Notes under the pieces: model-generated
Seen by the model: only the letters and a program-made list of their open reading frames with translations
What the model was told of the DNA's origin: nothing
Databases searched by the model: none
Shown here: one piece after another, positions 1-4,886 of the stretch
Numbering within the stretch: the first letter of the stretch is position 1
How the letters are laid out: each line of letters opens with the position of its first letter
Position numbers and translations under genes: made by a program
Assembly (NCBI GenBank): GCA_002307145.1
Contig: DBTR01000075.1
Coordinates: 4,352 to 10,111 of the forward strand
Source: Rhodospirillum sp. UBA1311
GTDB lineage: Bacteria; Pseudomonadota; Alphaproteobacteria; Rhodospirillales; Rhodospirillaceae
Length of the DNA stretch: 5,760 nucleotides
Reading direction: 5' to 3'

Positions 1-1157
1 TACTTGCAGGCATAGAGCAGTTCCCCATTGAGCACCCCGACCCGCCAGTCGTATTCCGTCGGCATGAACTCCTGCGCAAGCAGAAGGTCGGTCTCGACGA
101 ACATCTTTGCCGCGATGGTGTCGAGCGCGGTGCGATCCTCGATCTTGTGGACGCCGCGCGAGAACGATCCGTCGGGGATCTTCACCACCATCGGATAGCC
201 AAGGTCATGCTCGGCGAGGTCGAGCGCCTGCGGCCCGTTCAACACCAGGCTGCGTGGGATCGAGATGTTGTGGGATTCCAGGAGTTCCTTGAGATAGACC
301 TTGTTGGTGCAGCGGATCATCGACACCGTGTCGTCGATCACCGGCATGCCTTCCTGCTCGGCGCGGCGCGCGAAACGATAGGTGTGGTTGTCGATCGAGG
401 TGGTCTCGCGGATGAACAGGGCGTCGTATTCGGCGAGCCGCGCAAGGTCGCCCTTCTCGATCGGATCGACCTCGACGCCGTGCCGCCGCGCCACCTGGGC
501 GAAGCGTTCGAGCGAACTCTTCTTCGAGGGCGGCAGCGCCTCGCGCGGGTTGTGCAGCACCGCGAGGCCATAGCGCGAGGGAGTCTTGCTCTTCGCCGCC
601 TGCCAGCCACGCCGGGTCTGGCGCTCCATCGCCGCCATCGCGAAGTCCTTTTGCTCGGCGGACAGGCGATGCAGCGACAGCGGCCGGATCTTCTCGATCG
701 CGCGCCACGGCCCGGGCTCGACGGTGACTTCGAGCAACGGGCAGCGGAACCAGTCGAACAACAGCAGCGCGAAGCCTTCAAGGCCCGGAAACTCGGTGCG
801 CCCGAAGGCGACGAACACCTTGAAGGGATCGTCGGGCGCATCGTCACGGCTCTTGAGGCAGCGGTTGAGCTTGTCCTCAAGGTCGGGCAGCGCGTCGCGG
901 TACAACTCCTTGCGCGACAACTCCAGCATCGTCTGCACCGTCGGCATGACGCGGTGGCCGCGCGCTCCCGCGAGCAGCGAGGCGTAATATCCGGCGCTCT
1001 GGTAGGCGGTGTTGCGCGAGAGATTGATCACCGTCGGGCGGAGGCCGCCGAACAACTGCGGCCGCGCAAGATAGTCGCGCACCATCATCACCTTATGGGG
1101 GGTGTCGGCCTGGAGGACGTCGCGCGCGGAGTCGACCAAGATAATCCAGTCGGTCAT
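1..1157 (-). CDS. RimK-like ATP-grasp ligase with N-terminal RLAN-type domain (3' end outside window)
   Basis: The first 385 residues are visible without a stop; the frame runs off the window edge, so the end of the ATP-grasp domain is missing. Roughly residues 1-190 (MTDWIILVDS start) resemble the RLAN domain that precedes RimK-like ATP-grasp modules. From about residue 230 comes the ligase part: RETTSIDNHTYRFAR (250-264), MIRCTNK (280-286), then VVKIPDGSFSRGV (324-336), whose Lys326 and Gly/Ser-rich loop fit ATP-phosphate binding, and EYDWRVGVLNGELLYACK (368-385). ATP-grasp enzymes of this class form amide bonds between a carboxylate and an amine through an acyl-phosphate; the substrate here is unknown. 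No signal peptide or membrane segment is seen, so it is probably cytosolic. The ATG overlaps the stop of the upstream GNAT-peptidase gene as ATGA, implying translational coupling. AAGGGA lies 11 bases before the start. It is not RimK proper, which modifies S6 and lacks this N-terminal domain. Confidence 0.88.
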   Translation of the reverse strand, partial: MTDWIILVDSARDVLQADTPHKVMMVRDYLARPQLFGGLRPTVINLSRNTAYQSAGYYASLLAGARGHRVMPTVQTMLELSRKELYRDALPDLEDKLNRCLKSRDDAPDDPFKVFVAFGRTEFPGLEGFALLLFDWFRCPLLEVTVEPGPWRAIEKIRPLSLHRLSAEQKDFAMAAMERQTRRGWQAAKSKTPSRYGLAVLHNPREALPPSKKSSLERFAQVARRHGVEVDPIEKGDLARLAEYDALFIRETTSIDNHTYRFARRAEQEGMPVIDDTVSMIRCTNKVYLKELLESHNISIPRSLVLNGPQALDLAEHDLGYPMVVKIPDGSFSRGVHKIEDRTALDTIAAKMFVETDLLLAQEFMPTEYDWRVGVLNGELLYACK

Positions 1158-2332
1158 TCTTGAGTTCTTCCCTTGATCACGACCGCCGCGCGCAACCGCG
1201 ACTTTCCGTAGCAGGCCATGCGGTCGAATTCGTCTTCCGGGATAGGTAACGCTGCCGCCGCCATCGGGGTTTCGTCGTCGTCGGGCTCAAGCCACGGATC
1301 GTGGATGAAAATCCGGCCATCGGCGTGAGCGTAGGCGATCACCCAGTGGGGCGCGCGGGAGCGCAGCATCCGGTATTGACTCAGCAGCACCAGAACCACC
1401 GCGCCGCCGTCGAGGACGTCGCGGAGTTCGGCGCGGGAGAGCGCCTTTTCGTTGACCGCGACGCCAAGCGCCTTCGCCTGGTCGCGGAAGTCCTCCTGCG
1501 CCACCGTCATCACCGCCCGCTTCTCCGGATCGCGGACGGATTCGAGGAACAGCACCTCGGACGAATTGATGAACACCTCAGCGGCAAATCCATGGCGCGC
1601 CAACGCCACCGCCATGCCCATCGGATCGCAACCGCCCAATCCGGCGGTCATGAAGATCGTCGTCGCCTCGCGCCAGAGCCGGAGTTCGAGGCGGCGGTCG
1701 AGAGTGAGCGTGGCGTCGAAGGCCGCCATCGCCATCATCATCGCGGCGGAGCCGCAGGTGAATTCGGTGGTCTGGGGATAGTAGGGCACCGCGCGTCGCC
1801 CGGCATGGACGGTCTCGGGCGGTTCGGCGGTCAACCACTTGTGAAAGCGTAGCGCCGCCGCATGGTCTTCGTAATAGTCCGCGACCAGGCCGAACTGACG
1901 ATAGCCATGGCTCTTGTAGAGGCCGATCGCGGGAGTGTTGTCGGGTCGGGATTCGAGGCGCATCACCGCGCAGCCGCGCGCGAACGCGAACCGCTCGGCC
2001 GCGCTCAGAAGCTGGAGGCCAAAACCCCGCCCCTTCGCCGTTGGGTCGACTGCAATGGAATAAAGCCGTGCCAGCGCCGTGCCGCTGCGATAGACCACGA
2101 GCGCATAGCCCCGCACCGCGCCGCTATCGTCGAGGACCAGCAGGCTCGACGTGTGCTTGCGCTCGACGAAACGCTTGAAGCTGCGCCGCGACAGGCGGTC
2201 GCCGGGGAACGCGCGATCTTCCAACTCCACCAGGGCTTCGAGATCGCCCGGCGTCGCCAGACGCAAACTGGGAGGTACGTCGGCACCTTCCACGTCGAGC
2301 GCCGGATGTTCGCCCCCAAACCCGTCCGCCAT
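1154..2332 (-). CDS. GNAT N-acetyltransferase fused to C39/papain-like peptidase
   Basis: A 392-residue two-domain protein, numbered from the ATG at 2332. Residues about 22-165 are a GNAT acetyltransferase: LRLATPGDLEAL opens the fold, LYSIAVDPTAKGRGFGLQLL (90-109) is the acetyl-CoA loop (K-x-x-G-x-G instead of the usual R/Q-x-x-G-x-G), and NTPAIGLYKSHGYRQFG (132-148) is the C-terminal GNAT motif. Residues about 180-388 form a C39/papain-like peptidase: Gln187 (oxyanion hole) and Cys193 in PQTTEFTCGSAA, His329 in APHWVIAY and Asp345 in FIHDPW, so the catalytic set appears intact. No export signal or transporter domain is present, unlike bacteriocin-processing C39 transporters. The downstream ATP-grasp gene overlaps it by 4 bases; this fusion is known as a recurrent partner of RLAN-ATP-grasp proteins. 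In-frame upstream starts exist at 2419 (TTG), 2383 and 2380 (ATG). I chose 2332 because the GNAT fold begins soon after and the earlier starts crowd the rpsD terminator and a palindrome, but the start is uncertain. Substrates are unknown. Confidence 0.88.
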   Translation of the reverse strand: MADGFGGEHPALDVEGADVPPSLRLATPGDLEALVELEDRAFPGDRLSRRSFKRFVERKHTSSLLVLDDSGAVRGYALVVYRSGTALARLYSIAVDPTAKGRGFGLQLLSAAERFAFARGCAVMRLESRPDNTPAIGLYKSHGYRQFGLVADYYEDHAAALRFHKWLTAEPPETVHAGRRAVPYYPQTTEFTCGSAAMMMAMAAFDATLTLDRRLELRLWREATTIFMTAGLGGCDPMGMAVALARHGFAAEVFINSSEVLFLESVRDPEKRAVMTVAQEDFRDQAKALGVAVNEKALSRAELRDVLDGGAVVLVLLSQYRMLRSRAPHWVIAYAHADGRIFIHDPWLEPDDDETPMAAAALPIPEDEFDRMACYGKSRLRAAVVIKGRTQE

Positions 2333-2375
2333 TTTCTGCTTACGCCTAATTGCTTTTGCCTGCGCCGGTTGACGA

Positions 2376-2404
2376 AACATCATCCCGTCGCGACGGGAAT
2401 GCAA
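2376..2404 (-). promoter_or_regulatory. Possible promoter of the GNAT-peptidase/ATP-grasp pair with a 16-bp palindrome as spacer
   Basis: Reading the minus strand, TTGCAT (2404-2399) is followed after 17 bases by GATGTT (2381-2376). The -35 resembles TTGACA but the -10 is poor (3 of 6 to TATAAT). The spacer is almost entirely the perfect palindrome TCCCGTCGCGACGGGA (2398-2383). If real, transcription would start near 2369, about 37 bases before the ATG at 2332, and the palindrome would be well placed for a repressor. The pair needs its own promoter or terminator read-through, because the rpsD terminator lies just upstream. The promoter call is weak; the palindrome itself is certain. Confidence 0.25.
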
Positions 2405-2421
2405 GCCCCGCCTGCACAAAC

Positions 2422-2451
2422 AAAAACGCGCGACCGAAGCCGCGCGTTTTT
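2422..2451 (-). terminator. rpsD intrinsic terminator with UUCG tetraloop
   Basis: A perfect 11-bp inverted repeat (AAAAACGCGCG at 2422-2432 against CGCGCGTTTTT at 2441-2451) begins 19 bases after the rpsD stop. On the minus strand the 8-base loop reads GCTTCGGT, which adds a G-U and a C-G pair closing a UUCG tetraloop, giving 13 bp in the rpsD direction. The stem ends in five Ts followed by GTTT. Because of the A/T symmetry it could also stop plus-strand transcription. It separates rpsD from the GNAT-peptidase gene. Confidence 0.9.
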
Positions 2452-2470
2452 CCGTGTCGAAAGGCGCCGA

Positions 2471-3085
2471 TTAACGGCTGTAGAATTCGACCACCAGGTT
2501 CGGTTCCATCGGAACCGGGTACGGCACGTCGGCCAGCTTCGGCAGGCGCACGAAGGTGCCCTTCATCCCCTTGACGTCGACGTCGTAGTAGTCGGGGATA
2601 TCGCGTTCACCGGATTCCTGCGCTTCGAGGATCAGCGCCATCTGCTTCGAGGCGTCGCGGATCTCGACGACGTCGCCCGGCTGCAGCATGTAGGAGGCGA
2701 TGTTGACGCTCCGGCCGTTGACCTTCACGTGGCCGTGGTTGACGACCTGACGCGCGGCGAAGACGGTCGGAACCAGCTTCATGCGGTAGATCGCGGCGTC
2801 CAGGCGGCTCTCAAGGATGCCGATGAGGTTCTCGCCGGTGTCGCCCTGGCGACGCGAGGCCTCGGCATAGTAGCGGCGGAACTGACGCTCGGAAATGTTG
2901 GCGTAATAGCCCTTGAGCTTCTGCTTCGCCATCAGCTGGGTGCCGAAATCGGTCGGCTTGCGGCGACGCTGACCGTGCTGGCCCGGGCCGTATTCGCGCT
3001 TATTGATCGGGGACTTGGCACGGCCCCAGAGATTGACGCCCAAGCGGCGGTCAATCTTGTACTTACAGGCATGACGTTTCGACAT
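2471..3085 (-). CDS. rpsD: 30S ribosomal protein S4
   Basis: A 204-residue small-subunit protein that binds 16S rRNA early in 30S assembly; in enteric bacteria S4 is also a translational repressor. The start MSKRHACKYKIDRRLGVNLW and the segment SPINKREYGPGQHGQRRRKP (25-44) are typical of S4. The S4 RNA-binding domain spans about 94-156, including SRLDAAIYR, AARQVVNHGHVKVNGR and MLQPGDVVEIRD. Only one Cys (Cys7) is near the N terminus, so this is a zinc-free form. The C terminus PNLVVEFYSR is canonical. The ATG at 3085 is preferred over an upstream in-frame start at 3130, because AGGA lies 6 bases before it and the 15 extra residues are not S4-like. The gene stands alone, outside the alpha operon where enteric bacteria keep it, with its own promoter, structured leader and terminator. 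No defects are seen. Confidence 0.97.
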   Translation of the reverse strand: MSKRHACKYKIDRRLGVNLWGRAKSPINKREYGPGQHGQRRRKPTDFGTQLMAKQKLKGYYANISERQFRRYYAEASRRQGDTGENLIGILESRLDAAIYRMKLVPTVFAARQVVNHGHVKVNGRSVNIASYMLQPGDVVEIRDASKQMALILEAQESGERDIPDYYDVDVKGMKGTFVRLPKLADVPYPVPMEPNLVVEFYSR

Positions 3086-3192
3086 TTTCTGTCCTGTTTT
3101 CGCGTTTCGCGTTTTGTCCCGGTAGGCCACCCGAAGGTGGCGTGACTGAGGCCATAGCTTTCGCGCCCCCAGTCCGCGTTCCCGGAAATGAG
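3086..3192 (-). promoter_or_regulatory. Structured 5' leader of rpsD
   Basis: From the predicted start of transcription (about 3192) to the ATG there are roughly 107 untranslated bases with two stems. One pairs 3144-3151 with 3167-3174 (8 bp, one G-U) around a 15-base loop. The second, at 3126-3141, is a perfect 6-bp stem closed by a UUCG tetraloop on the minus strand. An unstructured A-rich stretch with AGGA (3092-3095) then leads into the ATG. A long folded leader on a lone S4 gene suggests autoregulation by S4 binding its own mRNA, as known in other bacteria. This is inference; the leader is not recognised as any named motif. Confidence 0.45.
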
Positions 3193-3198
3193 GCGGAC

Positions 3199-3226
3199 AC
3201 CATACTCACGGATGGCAGGATGTCAA
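3199..3226 (-). promoter_or_regulatory. rpsD promoter, sigma-70 type
   Basis: On the minus strand a perfect -35 TTGACA (3226-3221) is followed after 16 bases by TATGGT (3204-3199), which matches four of six positions of TATAAT. The predicted start is near 3192. No other TTGACA-like box stands out in the gap between the fusion gene and rpsD, and a strong -35 fits a highly expressed ribosomal gene. The palindromic element at 3236-3277 ends 9 bases upstream of the -35. Confidence 0.65.
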
Positions 3227-3235
3227 GGAAAACCC

Positions 3236-3277
3236 AGGGGCTCCGCCCCTCGGAACCCCGCCGGGGTCGCGGACCCC
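3236..3277 (+). repeat. GC-rich palindromic element, copy A (REP-like)
   Basis: Compact hairpins with three-base loops: AGGGGC-TCC-GCCCCT (3236-3250), then either ACCCC-GCC-GGGGT (3255-3267) or GGGGTC-GCG-GACCCC (3263-3277). The last two share bases and exclude each other. The same layout recurs in reverse orientation at 3368-3404. Similar extragenic palindromes recur in many proteobacterial genomes, but I cannot count copies from this window. It lies directly upstream of the rpsD promoter. Confidence 0.6.
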
Positions 3278-3294
3278 ATACCTCATTTGTTTTT

Positions 3295-3352
3295 CTTCGC
3301 GCGAAGCGCAATCAACCGTCACGCCGCGTGAAGGTATTATCGCGCTTCGCGC
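3295..3352. repeat. Nested inverted repeats in the core between the palindromic elements
   Basis: An 11-bp inverted repeat, GCGCGAAGCGC at 3299-3309 and GCGCTTCGCGC at 3342-3352, encloses a smaller hairpin TCACG-CCG-CGTGA (3319-3331). The left arm overlaps a perfect 12-bp palindrome CTTCGCGCGAAG (3295-3306). No convincing reading frame spans it. It could be the core of a small palindromic element or a structured RNA segment between the fusion gene and rpsD. No function can be assigned. Confidence 0.5.
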
Positions 3353-3404
3353 AAAACCAAAACTATCGGGGCCTAAGGCCCCAGCGGGCCCGGGCAGAGC
3401 CCGG
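3353..3404 (-). terminator. Palindromic element copy B, likely terminator of the trmJ-bluB gene
   Basis: The first stem begins 5 bases after the TAG of the fusion gene. On the minus strand the order is CCGGGC-TCT-GCCCGG (3404-3390), then GGGGCC-TTA-GGCCCC (3382-3368), then GATAGTTTTGGTTTT (3367-3353). Two tight GC stems and a T-rich tail fit intrinsic termination, although the T run is interrupted and starts 5 bases after the stem. The stem/loop order matches copy A at 3236-3277 in inverted orientation, so the terminator is probably an acquired repeat. Confidence 0.55.
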
Positions 3405-3409
3405 ACCTT

Positions 3410-4882
3410 CTACTTCCGAAACACCACCCGATCCACCCCGATCCGCTCCTGCCATCCGGCACGGACCAGTTCGGGGTCGGCGTGTTCTTCCTCGGGCACG
3501 CCGAGGCAGAGATAGGCGATCAGGTCCCAGGTTTCCGGCGCGTCGCAGGTTCTGGCGACTTCGGCGGGATCGAGGATCGAGATCATGCCGAGGCCCAGGC
3601 CACGCGCGCGGGCGGCGAGCCAAAGGGTCTGGACGGCGGCCACGACGGAATAGTGGACCGCCTGGGGCATGGTCTGGCGGCCGAGGCCGTGGCCTTCCGC
3701 CGGGTCGGTCTCGGCGAAGACGGCGATCTGCACCGGAGCGCGGTCGAGCCCGGCGAGCTTGAGCGCGGCGTAGGCCCGCGCCTTCTCGCCGTCGTAGCCT
3801 TCGAGAGCGCGAGCGTTGGCCGCTTCGAAGCTCGCCTTGACCGCGCCTCGGCGCTCCGCGGCTTCGACGAGGACGAAGCGCCAGGGCTGGGAATTGCCGA
3901 CCGAGGGCGCGAGGCAGGCGATTTCAAGAAGCTCCTGGACGGTCGAGTCCGGCACCGGGTCGGTGGCGAAGCGGCGCACGTCGCGCCGCCAGACGAACAG
4001 CTCGGCGAGCTTGTCGCAGAACGCGGAATCGAACATCGGCTTGCTGGTGTAGAGGGGCTGCGGCTCGGGCCGCAGTTTTTCCACGTCGATGCCGAGCTTG
4101 CGGGCACGGCGCAACGAGCCGTGCGCGAGCTCGGTGACCATGCCGTGCAAGGTGCGGACTTCCTGCTCGGTGAGTTCGGCGCGATTGAACAGGTCGCGGA
4201 TGTTGCGGACCATGCTCGGCCGCTTGTCCTCGACGCGGAGGAAGCCGCAGATTTCGAGTTCGCGTTCGAGGTGGGTGTAGAAGTTCAGCACCACGTCCTT
4301 GGAAGCGGGCACGGCTTCGTTGGTGACGAGCTCGTAGTCGGGAGTGTCGAGCCCCGCCTGGAACCACTCGTAGCTCAAGAGCAGCACCGCCTGGGCGAGA
4401 TTGAGCGAGCAATAGGCGGGGTTGAGCGGCACTTCGCAGACCGCGTCGGCGAGCGAGACGTCGTCGTTGTCGAGCCCGGCACGCTCGGGACCGAAGAGGA
4501 CGCCGACCTTCTGCCCGGCGGCAATGCGGGCGCGGATCTCGGCGGCGGCGCGCTTCGGGCTCAGCACCGGCTTGATCTGGTCGCGGCGGCGCGCGGTGGT
4601 GGCGAGGACCCAGTGGCAATCGGCGATCGCCTCGCGGGCGGTGGCGAACTCCTGTGCGGCGAAAAGCACCCGCTCCGAGCCCGACGACGCGGCGATCGCG
4701 CGCTCGGACGTGGCGGGCTCGACCGGCGCGACGAGGCGCAGGTGGGCGAGGCCGCAGTTCAGCATGGCGCGCGAGACCATGCCGACGTTCTCGGCCAGCT
4801 GCGGCCGCACCAGGATCATCGCGGGCTGGGAATCGGCATCCAGCGTTTCGACGGACAACCGCGAGGAATCGGTTCCGGCCAT
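3410..4882 (-). CDS. TrmJ-type tRNA 2'-O-methyltransferase fused to BluB-type 5,6-dimethylbenzimidazole synthase
   Basis: One uninterrupted 490-residue frame holds two enzymes. Residues about 20-258 are a SPOUT methyltransferase like TrmJ, which in E. coli uses SAM to 2'-O-methylate tRNA position 32: ILVRPQLAENVGMVSRAM (23-40, conserved Arg38), GVLFGPERAGLDNDDV (127-142) and the knot motif VPLNPAYCSLNLAQAV (151-166). Residues about 283-490 match BluB, the oxygen-dependent flavin enzyme that turns reduced FMN into the lower ligand of cobalamin: RRDVR (299-303), APSVGNSQPW (325-334), LGRQTMPQ (400-407), YSVVAAVQTLWLAARARG (411-428) and SIL (435-437). Asp301 and Ser435 align with residues I recall as important in Sinorhizobium BluB (Asp32, Ser167). 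Both halves are close to the length of the separate proteins, so this looks like a real fusion rather than a remnant. The ATG is 4 bases after the cimA stop, with GAAGG 9 bases before it. The second half could be another nitroreductase, but BluB fits best. Confidence 0.88.
   Translation of the reverse strand: MAGTDSSRLSVETLDADSQPAMILVRPQLAENVGMVSRAMLNCGLAHLRLVAPVEPATSERAIAASSGSERVLFAAQEFATAREAIADCHWVLATTARRRDQIKPVLSPKRAAAEIRARIAAGQKVGVLFGPERAGLDNDDVSLADAVCEVPLNPAYCSLNLAQAVLLLSYEWFQAGLDTPDYELVTNEAVPASKDVVLNFYTHLERELEICGFLRVEDKRPSMVRNIRDLFNRAELTEQEVRTLHGMVTELAHGSLRRARKLGIDVEKLRPEPQPLYTSKPMFDSAFCDKLAELFVWRRDVRRFATDPVPDSTVQELLEIACLAPSVGNSQPWRFVLVEAAERRGAVKASFEAANARALEGYDGEKARAYAALKLAGLDRAPVQIAVFAETDPAEGHGLGRQTMPQAVHYSVVAAVQTLWLAARARGLGLGMISILDPAEVARTCDAPETWDLIAYLCLGVPEEEHADPELVRAGWQERIGVDRVVFRK
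4058..4080 (+). terminator. Plus-strand terminator-like hairpin within the fusion linker
   Basis: CTGCGGC (4058-4064), loop TCGG (4065-4068), GCCGCAG (4069-4075) and then TTTTT (4076-4080) on the plus strand. It lies antisense inside the fused gene and encodes residues about 269-276, the linker between the TrmJ and BluB halves. On the minus strand the stem is followed by CCCCTC, so it should not stop the sense transcript. It may block antisense transcription, be a relic of the junction between two genes, or be chance. Confidence 0.35.
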
Positions 4883-4886
4883 GAAC

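Noticed and set aside
1..1157. Assignment of the ATP-grasp protein as RimK (S6 glutamate ligase) or a glutathione synthetase
   Set aside because: The roughly 190-residue N-terminal domain and the GNAT-peptidase partner do not fit those enzymes; only the ATP-grasp part is shared.
147..1163. Long plus-strand open frame of 338 codons
   Set aside because: It is antisense to the ATP-grasp gene, whose protein has clear family motifs; the plus-strand translation is Arg/His/Ala-rich with no recognisable domain. A high-GC shadow.
2333..2419. 29-residue N-terminal extension of the GNAT-peptidase from a TTG start
   Set aside because: It would begin 3 bases from the rpsD terminator stem and leave no room for a promoter or ribosome site; the extension is basic, low complexity and outside the GNAT fold. 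The ATGs at 2383 and 2380 remain possible.
3086..3130. 15-residue N-terminal extension of S4 from an upstream start
   Set aside because: S4 proteins begin at MSKR-type sequences; the ATG at 3085 has AGGA at good spacing, and the extension would be coded within the leader next to a hairpin.
1862..3145. Plus-strand open frame of 427 codons
   Set aside because: It runs antisense through the GNAT domain, the rpsD terminator and all of rpsD, a span no single real gene would share. No recognisable domain.
3063..3311. Minus-strand frame of 82 codons covering the rpsD leader
   Set aside because: It overlaps the rpsD start in another frame, passes through the palindromic element, promoter and leader hairpins, and its product is unrecognisable.
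3086..3409. CRISPR array or tRNA gene in the palindrome-rich gap
   Set aside because: The repeats are inverted pairs rather than evenly spaced direct repeats, and no cloverleaf with a T-loop consensus is present.
3142..3762. Plus-strand open frame of 206 codons across the palindromic gap
   Set aside because: It crosses hairpins and then runs antisense into the BluB half; the product is Arg/Pro/Gly-rich with no family resemblance.
3410..4036. Separate BluB protein from an internal ATG at 4036 (Met283)
   Set aside because: There is no ribosome-binding sequence in front of it and no stop separating it from the TrmJ half. The single fused product is simpler, though internal initiation cannot be excluded.
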